64,000 bases of DNA from assembly GCF_002257695.2 (NCBI RefSeq), contig NZ_CP155571.1; one strand, written 5' to 3'. Below, in pieces: positions 26,208 through 34,616 of this stretch; position 1 is the first letter of the stretch; every line of letters starts with the position of its first letter. The translations under genes and the position numbers were made by a program. This DNA is from Sporomusa acidovorans (GTDB lineage: Bacteria; Bacillota; Negativicutes; Sporomusales; Sporomusaceae). A model generated the notes under the pieces. That model made no database searches. It was not told the DNA's origin and worked only from the letters and a program-made list of their open reading frames with translations.

Positions 26208-26975
26208 TTACATCTTTTTCCCAATATAAAATACATATCCATAATACTGTTTGTATTTTGAATATAAGTCTGCCTCACGCCTCATAAATGCAATCATATC
26301 CTCAGCGGTTTTATTCCCCGTATGTTTTTTCAAAAATTCCTCTTGTCTTGCTTTTTGCGGAATAAAATAATTGTCTATCCAACAATTTTCAGGCAGCGTA
26401 AATGCGGCAACAGGAATATAACCTGTTTTTTGCATGATGGAAATATTATGCCCTATTGTGCCAATTTCAGGAACTGCGTCCACCCACCACTTCTCAATTT
26501 CAGCGGGGCGTTCATCAGTAAACCATGACTCATATGTTACGGCAATATAACCATCTTTTTTGAGGAACCCCTTCCAGTGATTCAAGCCCTTTTCAAAACC
26601 TATATTGGCAATAGCCCCCTCAGACCATATAAGTTCAAATTCTTCATTCTGAAACGGCAAATTATCCATTGAACCGACAATACCTTTTACCCTGTTCTGC
26701 AAACCAAGTTTTCCGGCTGTTACGTTAAGTTTAGCAATCGAACCGGCATAAAGGTCGAGGGCGGTGATGGTTGCTTCTGTATTTTGTGCCAGAACCATTG
26801 TTTGAGCGCCTGTGCCGCAGCCTAAATCGGCGATTTTTGTTTTGTTTGAAAGGTTGCCGATAAAACCTAATGCCCTGATGGTTTCTTCAGGGCTACCGGG
26901 TCCCTGCCGTTCAAGCTCTGTGAAAAATTCATTGATGAGGGCAAATTCAAATTCATGGATTGTTATTTCTTCCAT
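26208..26975 (-). CDS. Class I SAM-dependent methyltransferase
   Basis: 255 residues. The SAM-binding motif I is IADLGCGTGAQTMVLAQ (about 48-64), followed by ITALDLYAGSI (motif II Asp) and GSMDNLPFQNEEFELIWSEG (motif III/IV). These place it with small-molecule methyltransferases of the UbiE/Methyltransf_11 type. The acceptor is unknown. It is transcribed alone on the minus strand, 50 nt after a CD3324-type regulator gene that may belong to the same transcript. Confidence 0.85.
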   Translation of the reverse strand: MEEITIHEFEFALINEFFTELERQGPGSPEETIRALGFIGNLSNKTKIADLGCGTGAQTMVLAQNTEATITALDLYAGSIAKLNVTAGKLGLQNRVKGIVGSMDNLPFQNEEFELIWSEGAIANIGFEKGLNHWKGFLKKDGYIAVTYESWFTDERPAEIEKWWVDAVPEIGTIGHNISIMQKTGYIPVAAFTLPENCWIDNYFIPQKARQEEFLKKHTGNKTAEDMIAFMRREADLYSKYKQYYGYVFYIGKKM

Positions 26976-27025
26976 TGTTCATACTCCTTATTTTCTAATT
27001 ATACCTTTGGCTTTACTCCTAAAAC

Positions 27026-27319
27026 TCAAGCGCAAGCTGTTTTGAGTTGCTTTTGTTCCATTTCGGATAATATCTTATACACCGTTTTTGGTGATAAATA
27101 ATATTCGGTTGCCAACTGCTCAACAGATATACCGTTCTTGTATTCCTCGAAAATAGCCTTATTTCGCTTACTCAAAGAATGTCTGGTGTTTTTCAACTCG
27201 CCCCATCTTTTTTTGTTCTCTGCTCTCCGAGGGATATAAAGATATTCTCCGTCAATATGTTCTTGTATTGCCGCAATCAATTTGTCCGGCAATACGCAAA
27301 TTGCGTTTTTATAGCCCAT
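27026..27319 (-). CDS. CD3324-family helix-turn-helix protein
   Basis: 97 residues. The N-terminus MGYKNAICVLPDKLIAAIQE and the next block GEYLYIPRRAENKKRWGEL are typical of CD3324-family proteins; the C-terminal half holds a Mor-like helix-turn-helix (KNGISVEQLATEYYLSPKTV). A DNA-binding regulatory role is likely. It precedes the methyltransferase on the same strand, so it may regulate or be co-transcribed with it. Confidence 0.75.
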   Translation of the reverse strand: MGYKNAICVLPDKLIAAIQEHIDGEYLYIPRRAENKKRWGELKNTRHSLSKRNKAIFEEYKNGISVEQLATEYYLSPKTVYKILSEMEQKQLKTACA

Positions 27320-27523
27320 TGTGCGCCTCCTATATAATCAAAAGATAGGATTACGCAAGGACTATCCTCATATCAAATCATGGAGTACATTTTTTTCTTG
27401 TAAAATTTTCCTATTTTCCCAATAGAGCAGAGTTAGCTCCCCCCTACTTTTTTATCTGACCACATAAAATTATAACAAACATAATGAAAGTAGAAAATCT
27501 TACTTCTTACTCGGAGGGGTAAT

Positions 27524-27610
27524 ATGGAATATGACGTTGTAATGAGCAGTAAAGGACAATTTGTAACATTTAAATATTATTGTGTTTTTAGACTCGTGGC
27601 TGTTCGTTGA
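27524..27610 (+). pseudogene. AbrB-like (SpoVT-AbrB domain) gene cut off by the 40-bp repeat
   Basis: GGAGGGGTAAT precedes an ATG at 27524; the first residues MEYDVVMSSKGQFVTF match the start of SpoVT-AbrB swapped-hairpin domains (usual pattern SSKGQ, then V-x-P). The frame then enters the 40-bp direct repeat (27569) and stops after 28 codons. It is the 5' end of a regulator or antitoxin gene truncated at the repeat junction. Confidence 0.55.
27569..27608 (+). repeat. 40-bp direct repeat, copy 2
   Basis: Second copy of 25420-25459 (two mismatches). It interrupts the AbrB-like gene. Confidence 0.9.
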
Positions 27611-27742
27611 GAAACTTCGACATCTCCACCTGCAAGAAATAAAAGCTTGCAGGATTTTTGTATTTTTGTGGGAAATAGGTACTTAATAATAATTTGTAAA
27701 CAAGCGGGTACTGGTGAGCGTTGGGAGGTTTTTCGTTTGGCA

Positions 27743-28007
27743 ATGCCAACTTATGAAGATATTATGCTGCCATTTTTGAAGCGGCTGTCAGATGGGCAGG
27801 TCCATTCCTTGCAAGAATTGCGTCAGGTACACTACCTCCACCTTTACCCAGGCAGCCCAAGAAATAGCGGCGAGAGTGGGTACCCGCATCGTGCTAATCG
27901 ATGGCTTGCAACTGGCACAATTGATGATTGACTATAGTGTTGGTGTGGCAACCGAGACTGTGTATGAAATTAAACGAATTGATTTGGACTATTTTATGGA
28001 AGAGTAA
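27743..28007 (+). pseudogene. mrr: Mrr-type restriction endonuclease, internally deleted
   Basis: The 5' part reads MPTYEDIMLPFLKRLSDGQ then VHSLQEL, the winged-helix Mrr N-terminal domain. After a frame change near 27830 the 3' part reads FTQAAQEIAARVGTRIVLID then GLQLAQLMIDYSVGV and YEIKRIDLDYF, the C-terminus of Mrr. The catalytic core between them, with the Asp...Gln-x-Lys nuclease motif, is gone. A GGGAGG site precedes the start. This is a dead type IV restriction gene, and fits the mobile, decaying character of the area. Confidence 0.8.
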
Positions 28008-28125
28008 TTTTAGCTGATGTAACGAGAAAATATTCAACAAAAGCTGGAACGCGAAGAAAAAAAAGAAACAGTAGAACAGCCATGACAATAATTGACACAG
28101 CAGAACTGATGAAAATAACGATAAT

Positions 28126-28297
28126 TATGCTATACTCGAAGAAGCAGGATAAGATCGAGGGACGGTTTGGAGATTACTCCGCTTTGAGAACATGATCGGG
28201 TTGTCTTTGAGTACAGAGAACTGCTGTTAAACAGCGTACAATAAACTTTTTTCTATCAGACAATCTTCCTGCACTTAAAATAGTAGGAGTGATTTAG
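28126..28297 (+). ncRNA. Candidate bridge RNA region of the IS110-family element
   Basis: IS110 (IS621-like) elements encode a structured bridge RNA in the non-coding stretch before the recombinase gene. This stretch of about 170 nt has an extended -10 element TGCTATACT (28128-28136) placed to start an RNA near 28143, and contains possible stems such as GCTGTTAAACAGC (28223-28235). Guide loops cannot be assigned from one copy. A TTGACA at 28092 is too far upstream to be the -35 of this promoter. Confidence 0.4.
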
Positions 28298-29482
28298 ATG
28301 GAAGCCCTTTTGGAATGTTGCTGTGGAATTGATGTACATCGAGATAGTCTGCAAGTATGTATACTAAAGGGCCTAACAGATAATCCAGAAGTGATTCGTG
28401 CTGAATTTAAGACAATGCAACAGGATTTACAAGAATTGGTTCAATGGTTAGTTCGCCACGATTGTAATCATATTGCCATGGAAAGCACGGGTGTGTATTG
28501 GCGGCCAGTATATGAAGCAATTGAAGAATTCCACAGTAACTATCAATCCCTACTTGTAGTCAATGCCCATCATATGCGAAATCTGCCAGGCAGAAAGAGC
28601 GATATAAAAGACTCTGAATGGATAGCCACATTACTCAGGCATGGACTATTAAGCCCCAGTTTTATACCTGACAAAATCACCCGGACACTACGAGAGTATT
28701 CCAGGCTTTATCGATCATTTACGGGAGAAAAGAGCCGATATGTAAATCGTTTAGAAAAGTTTTTGCAGACGCATGGCTTCAAGTTATCATCCGTTATTAG
28801 CAATATTTATGGGGTTAGTGGAAGAAGGCTGTTATATAAGCTATCAGAAAAAGGTTACCTCCTGTCAGCCGATGTTATCGAAGCGGTGGACCGACGTGTA
28901 AAAGCTTCCAATGAAGAAATCCATGCTGCAATTAAAGGCAAGCTCACTCTACTTGAACGAAGATTACTCCATACCCTACTTACTAAAATAGACCAAGTCC
29001 AAAGTGAAATTGACGAAATCTTAGCTATTATGCAAGAAGTAATTGAGCCTTATCAATCTGCAGTGGAACAGCTAGACTCTATACCAGGTGTAGATACCTT
29101 AGCTGCTCAAACTGTTATCGCCGAAATTAGTCCGGTTCCCCATAATTATTTTAGCACCGATGCAAAGCTATGTTCCTGGGCCGGATTATCGCCTCGTAAT
29201 GATGAAAGTGCTGGAAAGGTTAAATCCAGAAAGATTTTACACGGCAATCCATATATAAAGTCTATTTTATGTCAGGTAGCTTGGGCATCTGTACGAGTAC
29301 GCAATAGTCCGTTTGCACTTTGGTTTTGGTCACATCAGGGAAAATTGGGCAAAAAGAAAGCTATTATTGCGGTGGCGAGAAAGATTCTAACGCTTATTTA
29401 TAAGCTGTTACAATCTGGCGAGTTCTACGACCCAATTATTGCCTTAAAGGCATACTCATCGCCACCACTACATAATAGCTAA
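28298..29482 (+). CDS. IS110-family transposase (DEDD recombinase)
   Basis: 394 residues. The N-terminal DEDD RuvC-like domain begins CCGIDVHRDSLQVCIL, with HIAMESTGVYWRPVYEAI and the segment RNLPGRKSDIKDSEWIATLL. The C-terminal Tnp domain (transposase_20) has IPGVDTLAAQTVIAEI, FSTDAKLCSWAGLSPRNDES and the serine-containing GKVKSRKILHGNPYIK. It is full length with no frameshift, so it may be active. IS110 elements lack long terminal inverted repeats, so the exact ends (roughly 28.0-28.1 to 29.5-29.65 kb) cannot be fixed here. Confidence 0.92.
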   Translation: MEALLECCCGIDVHRDSLQVCILKGLTDNPEVIRAEFKTMQQDLQELVQWLVRHDCNHIAMESTGVYWRPVYEAIEEFHSNYQSLLVVNAHHMRNLPGRKSDIKDSEWIATLLRHGLLSPSFIPDKITRTLREYSRLYRSFTGEKSRYVNRLEKFLQTHGFKLSSVISNIYGVSGRRLLYKLSEKGYLLSADVIEAVDRRVKASNEEIHAAIKGKLTLLERRLLHTLLTKIDQVQSEIDEILAIMQEVIEPYQSAVEQLDSIPGVDTLAAQTVIAEISPVPHNYFSTDAKLCSWAGLSPRNDESAGKVKSRKILHGNPYIKSILCQVAWASVRVRNSPFALWFWSHQGKLGKKKAIIAVARKILTLIYKLLQSGEFYDPIIALKAYSSPPLHNS

Positions 29483-29707
29483 CTCTACTATACAATACGT
29501 ATTTGTAATTATTCAATAGTTAATATAAGTACCCTACAAATTTGCCTAAGACTGTAGGCCTATTTTGTTATACCTTTTTTTAGCTTCGGGGACTCTGTTG
29601 TTTTCACAATAACCGTCCCCGCGAGTCCTAAATTAAATCTATAATCGTAATGCCATTGAGGCAAAATTGCCGGCAGTGGCTAACGTTTTTTGTTTTTGGA
29701 GGAAAAA

Positions 29708-30091
29708 TTGGATCATACTTTTGTTCAAAATCATATTTTAAATTATTGTTATTCGGCTATCTACATAGTTGTTATTATAGCTTCACTTTTACTTATTCAT
29801 ACAAAAAATATTTCGATTTACAAAGTAACTTTTCTCTCAATTAAGTTCATAATTAATTTTTCGTTCATATATTTTGTGACTACATTAAATCCTGAAAGTG
29901 GTGAATATATGGGGATAAACCCCAAAATTTTAACATTAGGTCAATTTTACGCCTATTTTATCACTTTTTCTGATCTGCTATGTACTATGACTGATCTCTT
30001 AGAAATTATGTTTAAGAATAAACAAAAAACATCATTTTTACTAGAAACCAAAAATGTAGTTAGCAATATAAAGATATTTAAAAAGCTTTAA
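29708..30091 (+). CDS. Hypothetical small membrane protein
   Basis: 127 residues from a TTG with GGAGG 5 nt upstream (29698-29702). It is AT-rich compared with neighbours and has about three hydrophobic helices (YCYSAIYIVVIIASLLLI, FIINFSFIYFVTTL and a shorter one near GQFYAYFITF). The C-terminus is Lys/Asn-rich. No family is recognised. It sits just beyond the IS110 element and its base composition suggests acquisition by transfer. Confidence 0.45.
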   Translation: MDHTFVQNHILNYCYSAIYIVVIIASLLLIHTKNISIYKVTFLSIKFIINFSFIYFVTTLNPESGEYMGINPKILTLGQFYAYFITFSDLLCTMTDLLEIMFKNKQKTSFLLETKNVVSNIKIFKKL

Positions 30092-30218
30092 TTTGTAAGG
30101 TGAACATATGGAAGATGCTAATGAAATTTGATAACACAAAACGTCTTACTAGTGCCTAAATTGGTTTACGGTAAACTACCTTGGAGGTGTACAATTGAAG
30201 GTGTTAGGGAGACAGTTA

Positions 30219-30310
30219 GGGACGTTCCTTATTTGACACGATAAAGTTGTCAAATAAGGAACGTCCCTTGTATTTTTTCCCAATAAGGAACGTCCCTTGT
30301 ATTTTTTCCC
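30219..30310 (+). repeat. Inverted repeat plus 29-bp tandem duplication
   Basis: A perfect 20-bp stem (30219-30238 with 30248-30267, beginning GGGACGTTCCTTATTTGACA) is followed by two exact 29-bp units (30253-30281 and 30282-30310) that repeat AATAAGGAACGTCCCTTG and a T-rich tail. It looks like a palindromic mobile repeat (REP/MITE-like) rather than a gene part. 30092-30218 shows nothing recognisable. Confidence 0.85.
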
Positions 30311-30391
30311 AGCGAAAGGGAGATAGATAAACACTACTGCCTATGCTTTCTCAAGTGAATCAAGGAACAAGTCCCTTGATTCACTTTGCTC

Positions 30392-30610
30392 TTATCCCCT
30401 CATTGGCTTGTCCGATCTGCCAACAAGATAATCCAGTGAAACATCGAAATAGTCAGCCAGAGCGATGAGAACGTCAAAACTTGGCTTGGACTCGTTTTTT
30501 TCATACATGAAAATAATCCGGCGTTTAACGCCAACGATATCGGCTAAGTCTTCAGCTTTTAAATTCTTGGATTTACGCAATTGGTTTAATCGTTCACCAA
30601 AGGAAGTCAT
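30392..30610 (-). CDS. Small XRE-family regulator (module 1)
   Basis: 72 residues, nearly all one helix-turn-helix domain: FGERLNQLRKSKNLKAEDLA then DIVGVKRRIIFMYEKNESKP, ending LDYLVGRSDKP. ATG at 30610 was chosen; a GTG at 30625 is possible. An inverted pair of operators lies immediately upstream and overlaps a divergent + strand promoter, so it probably represses that promoter and perhaps itself. It resembles the regulator at 33979-34215 in size and layout. Confidence 0.8.
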   Translation of the reverse strand: MTSFGERLNQLRKSKNLKAEDLADIVGVKRRIIFMYEKNESKPSFDVLIALADYFDVSLDYLVGRSDKPMRG

Positions 30611-30639
30611 AAAATCACACACCAATACAAAAAAATATG

Positions 30640-30694
30640 TTGACTGTGCAGTTTCATTGCACTATAATAAGTTGTAGTGCAATGAAACTGCACA
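30640..30694 (+). promoter_or_regulatory. Sigma-70 promoter overlapped by two XRE operators
   Basis: -35 TTGACT (30640-30645) and -10 TATAAT (30663-30668) are separated by 17 bp. That spacer is exactly one operator, GTGCA-N7-TGCAC (30646-30662). A second operator with the same half-sites is at 30677-30693, over the start site. The two are inverted copies of each other over 20 bp. Binding by the adjacent XRE protein would block RNA polymerase. Confidence 0.8.
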
Positions 30695-31164
30695 AATAAG
30701 GTATAAAAGAAAGCATTCGCTACTCTTTTTTATAAGACCAGAAAGGGAGGAGATACAGAGAAGCAGCAGTATCGGCAGAACTGCTGCTATCGATAATCGA
30801 TACCGGCTTATTCGTTTGAGCCGCCCCAACAGGGAAAAATCTGCCCTTGATAGTGTTAGTTGACACTTTGGTAAAAAAATGCCACAAAACTATCGAAGAC
30901 ACTCAAAAAGACAGCAGGGGATGTGTCTCCGCCAATGCTGTTTATTTGCCATGCCTGTAATGCGTTGGCGCGCAGTCAGGCCTAGTGGTCAATTCCAAAA
31001 TTAAGTAATTTTATTATACTGTATCTGCCGTAAAAGGTAAACCGACCAGGCGGAAAAGCGCTGTCTACAATGCTCATACTTAATTTATCCATGGAGGTGA
31101 AAAATTGAGACACTGTTGGTATGAGGGTAGACGGCACTTTATAAATAAAAGGAGAGTGAACATT
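30695..31164 (+). other. Transcribed non-coding or relic region
   Basis: The strong promoter at 30640 points into this stretch, yet no convincing gene is found. A GGGAGGAG at 30745 lacks a start codon at the proper distance, and short frames (for example CHACNALARSQA ending near 30993) are interrupted by stops. It may be a decayed small gene. Confidence 0.4.
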
Positions 31165-32352
31165 ATGAAAATTACCAGTGTGGATATCTTTTATTTAACT
31201 ACAGGCAAGCCCTCGGTTGACAATACGCCGTGGAATCCTACGGTTGTCCGTATTAACACCGACGAGGGAATTTCCGGTTACGGTGAAATCGGGTTGGCGT
31301 ATGGACAGGCCGGGAAAGCGGCCTATGGTATGGTGCAGGATTTTGCCGAATTAATTATCGGTATGGACCCGATGAACAATGAGGAAATCTGGGAGAAAAT
31401 TTTCCGGACGACATTTTGGGGTATGGGTGGCGGCACCGTAATTTTTGCCGGGATCAGCGCCATTGATATTGCGCTTTGGGATATTAAAGGGAAAGCATTA
31501 GGCGTACCTTGTTATCAGTTGTTAGGCGGCAAAACAAATCGTAAATTACGTGCTTACGCCAGCCAAATCCAATTTGACTGGGGACCGAAGTGCGCACCGC
31601 TTGTCAAGCCGGAACAGTATGCGGAGGCGGCAAGAAAAGCGATGGCCGAAGGCTACACTTGTATAAAGGTCGATCCCGTTGGTTTCAACCTGAAGGGGCA
31701 ATGGATGGGGTGGTCCAATTACGGCATTTTGGAATACGATCAATTGAAAATAGCGGTTGACCGGGTGCAAGCGATCCGGGAAGCCGGCGGGCCGAAACTG
31801 GATATTATCATCGAACTTCACTCCTTAACCGATACCAACTCCGCGATTCAACTGGGAAGAGAACTGGAAAGCCTGCGCTGCTTCTATTATGAAGAGCCCA
31901 CGCTGCCGCTTAACGCCGGTTCCATGAAAGAAATCGCCCGGAATATCAAAATCCCGGTGGCCAGTGGCGAGAGAATTTACTCCCGCTGGGGCTATCGCCC
32001 GTTTTTCGAAGACCGGTCCTTACAGGTCATCCAGCCGGACCTTGGCAATTGCGGCGGCATCAGCGAAGGCAAGAAAATTTGCGATATGGCTCATATCTAT
32101 GATATCGGCGTTCAACTGCATATTTGCGGCGGACCGATTGCTACGGCGGCCGCGCTCCAACTGGAAGCGGTGATTCCTAATTTCCTGATTCATGAGCATC
32201 ACGCCGCGGCGCTGCTGCCGGAAAACATTGGTTTGTGCAAATATGATTATCAGCCCAAAGATGGATACTTCGAAATTCCCGACCTTCCCGGCATCGGTCA
32301 GGAATTGAGTGAAGAAGCCATGAAAAAGGCGATTACTGCTGTTGTAAAATAA
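31165..32352 (+). CDS. Enolase-superfamily acid-sugar dehydratase (mandelate racemase group)
   Basis: 395 residues; the ATG at 31165 follows AAAGGAGA, an upstream in-frame TTG does not. N-terminal capping domain (about 1-125), then the barrel with the family residues: Lys in CIKVDPVG, metal-ligand Glu at ELHSLTDT with an adjacent His, the EEP strand, ASGERIYSRWGYRPFFE, and the Asp-His pair IQPDLGNCGG / QLHICGGPI. The E-x-H arrangement fits dehydratases of aldonic or aldaric acids (galactonate, mannonate, gluconate type) more than racemases. It pairs with the downstream MFS permease. It is a paralogue of 55420-56610. The substrate is not determinable here. Confidence 0.85.
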   Translation: MKITSVDIFYLTTGKPSVDNTPWNPTVVRINTDEGISGYGEIGLAYGQAGKAAYGMVQDFAELIIGMDPMNNEEIWEKIFRTTFWGMGGGTVIFAGISAIDIALWDIKGKALGVPCYQLLGGKTNRKLRAYASQIQFDWGPKCAPLVKPEQYAEAARKAMAEGYTCIKVDPVGFNLKGQWMGWSNYGILEYDQLKIAVDRVQAIREAGGPKLDIIIELHSLTDTNSAIQLGRELESLRCFYYEEPTLPLNAGSMKEIARNIKIPVASGERIYSRWGYRPFFEDRSLQVIQPDLGNCGGISEGKKICDMAHIYDIGVQLHICGGPIATAAALQLEAVIPNFLIHEHHAAALLPENIGLCKYDYQPKDGYFEIPDLPGIGQELSEEAMKKAITAVVK

Positions 32353-32356
32353 AAAA

Positions 32357-32445
32357 GTTTGAACAAAAATACCAACATCTCCATTTCCGTCTTTATAGCA
32401 CCCACCCAAGATGCTTGGTGAAATGGAGATGCTGGTATTCAAACA
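32357..32445 (+). terminator. Long hairpin after the dehydratase gene
   Basis: A 20-bp stem (32368-32387 with 32420-32439, one mismatch) extended by GTTTGAA/TTCAAAC. The loop is about 32 nt and no T run follows, so it may stabilise the 3' end rather than terminate. Confidence 0.6.
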
Positions 32446-32577
32446 TGAAGCATAAGGGCTTCGCGTTATTTATCTTACTGATGTTATAGGTTCCTGTCAA
32501 CCGATACTGTCGCTAGGCAGCGGTTGATACCGGTAATGAGTTCTTTGACAAATCAATAGCGAAAAGGAGCGCGTTAT

Positions 32578-33897
32578 ATGAATCATTCTGTAGCCGTACC
32601 GGAGCTAGGGGTACGCACGCTGCGAAAAGTCAGATGGCATATTGTTTCCTTTGCCTTTTTGCTGTATTTCTTTAATGTTGTCGATCGGTTAAATGTCGGC
32701 TTTGCCGCTTTGCAGATGAATAAGGATTTAGACATAACCGCCGTTGATTTTGGTTTTGTATCCGCTATGTTTTTCGTATCGTATTTTTTCTTTCAGGTTC
32801 CCAGCAACATGATCTTACAGCGTACCAAGGCCAATCGCTGGATCGCCTTTATCCTTTGCGGCTGGGGTGTTGTTACGGCGGCAACCTTTTTTGTGCAGAA
32901 TGTTACCCAAATGTTACTTTGCCGCTTTTTGCTGGGCATATTCGAGGCCGGATTTTTTCCCGGGATGATCTTTTACTTTTCCCGCTGGTTTCCATCCAGG
33001 GAGATGGCAAAGGTTACGGCCTTTTTTATGCTGGCAGGCTCCCTGTCTTCGGCGATCGCGTCCCCGATATCCGGCTGGATCATCGAGCATTTACGCTGGT
33101 TTGATTATGCCGGGTGGCGGTGGCTGTTCGCCGTAGAGGGCATTCCTACCGCGCTTTTGGGGATTATGACAGTTTTCTTTTTGACGAACACGCCGCAGGA
33201 CGCCAAGTGGCTTAGTAAGGAAGAAAAAGAATGGCTGACTAGTGAGCTGGCAAAAGAACAGAGCGGGAAGGAGAAGGCCGGGTCATTACGCCTTGCCCGA
33301 ATTTTTTCCAACCCAACGTTGTGGCGGCTGGCCGGCATCTATGGGTTTGTGCAGGGCGCGGCGCAAGCGGCTGCCTTTTGGCTGCCCGGTATTATCAAAC
33401 AGTTTTCCGGTTCGTTTTCGGATACGGAAGTAGGGATTGTGATGGCGTTGCCGTTCCTCTGCGCAACCATCACCATGCCGCTGTGGGGAGCGCATTCGGA
33501 TAAGACGAATGAAAGAAGATATCATACCGGCTTGCCAATATTGCTGTTTGGCCTTGCCTTTTTAGTTTTGGCGCTGGTGGATTCGCTGCCGGTAAAAATG
33601 CTGGCGTTAGCCTTCTATGGAATCGGAACATACTGCTATTACGGACCCTTCTGGGCTTTGCCGGGAATGCTCTTATCACCGTCGGCGCTGGCGGTAAGCG
33701 TTGCCGTCATTAATTCCTGCTCCAGTCTCGGCGGCTTTGGCACGAATTATATAAACGGGTATGTGGCAACGCTTTTTGGCACTACTGGTGTGCTTGTTTT
33801 CTCGGTATTGTTGTGTTTGATATCGTTCTTATTGGTGGTTACCATGCCGATTGCTGACGATAAGGCAACAGAGACGAAAGCGTCTGCCACAATGTAA
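32578..33897 (+). CDS. MFS transporter, ACS type
   Basis: 439 residues with 12 membrane segments. Start after AAAGGAG. Signatures are YFFNVVDRLNVGFAAL in helix 1, FFQVPSNMILQRTKANRWI in the helix 2-3 loop and GIFEAGFFPGMIFYFSRWF in helix 4, as in hydroxyphenylacetate, tartrate and sugar-acid permeases. It probably imports the acid consumed by the adjacent dehydratase. It is a different ACS branch from the permeases at 10497 and 54081. GC content of this gene is higher than that of the flanking regulators, consistent with a transferred catabolic cassette. Confidence 0.85.
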   Translation: MNHSVAVPELGVRTLRKVRWHIVSFAFLLYFFNVVDRLNVGFAALQMNKDLDITAVDFGFVSAMFFVSYFFFQVPSNMILQRTKANRWIAFILCGWGVVTAATFFVQNVTQMLLCRFLLGIFEAGFFPGMIFYFSRWFPSREMAKVTAFFMLAGSLSSAIASPISGWIIEHLRWFDYAGWRWLFAVEGIPTALLGIMTVFFLTNTPQDAKWLSKEEKEWLTSELAKEQSGKEKAGSLRLARIFSNPTLWRLAGIYGFVQGAAQAAAFWLPGIIKQFSGSFSDTEVGIVMALPFLCATITMPLWGAHSDKTNERRYHTGLPILLFGLAFLVLALVDSLPVKMLALAFYGIGTYCYYGPFWALPGMLLSPSALAVSVAVINSCSSLGGFGTNYINGYVATLFGTTGVLVFSVLLCLISFLLVVTMPIADDKATETKASATM

Positions 33898-33978
33898 GAA
33901 TTTTAGCAAGTGAAGAGTTCAAGCGAAAGTTTGGCAAAAAGGCTTAACTGGCAGTTGCTGACTGCCAGTTAAGCCAAA

Positions 33979-34215
33979 CTATCTGCGTGCAAAATTTCGT
34001 TCAGGATTATCTGTTAAGCCTAGTAGCCAATCAGTAGATACACCATAGAAATTAGCCATTTTCATAAGTGTTTCGATACTTATCGGTCTTCTTCCGTGTT
34101 CTAATGAACCGACTGCACTTGGTGTAATACCAACAGCCTCAGCTACTTCTTTCAGCTTAAGGTTACGCTGTTCGCGTAAATAGGTAAGTCTTTCCGCTAA
34201 TATTGGTAAAATCAT
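33979..34215 (-). CDS. Small XRE-family regulator (module 2)
   Basis: 78 residues forming one helix-turn-helix domain: LAERLTYLREQRNLKLKEVA then EAVGITPSAVGSLEHGRRPI, ending STDWLLGLTDNP. Two operators and a divergent promoter lie immediately upstream, with the same geometry as module 1 at 30.6 kb but a different half-site. It probably represses the small membrane-protein operon at 34617-34927. Confidence 0.82.
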   Translation of the reverse strand: MILPILAERLTYLREQRNLKLKEVAEAVGITPSAVGSLEHGRRPISIETLMKMANFYGVSTDWLLGLTDNPERNFARR

Positions 34216-34237
34216 ACCATCATCCCTTAGAAATGAG

Positions 34238-34295
34238 TTGACTTTGTGCTAATGGCACATTATAATATAAATATAAAAGTGTGCTATTAGCACAA
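34238..34295 (+). promoter_or_regulatory. Sigma-70 promoter overlapped by two XRE operators (module 2)
   Basis: -35 TTGACT (34238-34243) and -10 TATAAT (34261-34266) are 17 bp apart. The spacer contains TGTGC-TAATG-GCACA (34245-34259); a second site TGTGC-TATTA-GCACA is at 34280-34294. The layout repeats that at 30640-30694. Confidence 0.8.
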
Positions 34296-34616
34296 AAAAT
34301 ATAATTGCCCTGCAAGATAGCAAGTCTCAGACAACTGGAAGAGGGTAAATCCAACAAACATAATAAGTAAACTTCCACACACGTCGAGGTATGGAAGTAG
34401 TGCGGGATGTGCGCGATAACAGGCAGCGCGGCGCATTCCAACTTGGTTATAAAAATACTATTTTATTATAGCGCAGCAACGCTATAACTTCAATGGACTG
34501 CCTTTATTTGTGCTGCACTTTAGGAATATAAAGTGCGATTAGAACGGTGCCACAATCAAAATGAAACAAGGGATAGTGATCAGCTATGGCTCCGAACGTT
34601 GTAAAGAGGGGATAAG
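34296..34616 (+). other. Leader region between XRE-controlled promoter and small operon
   Basis: About 320 nt without a recognisable gene. CTTCCACACACGTCGAGGTATGGAAG (26 nt, arms at 34371 and 34391) could fold as a small hairpin. It would form a long 5' leader for the two small genes, or a separate RNA. Confidence 0.35.
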
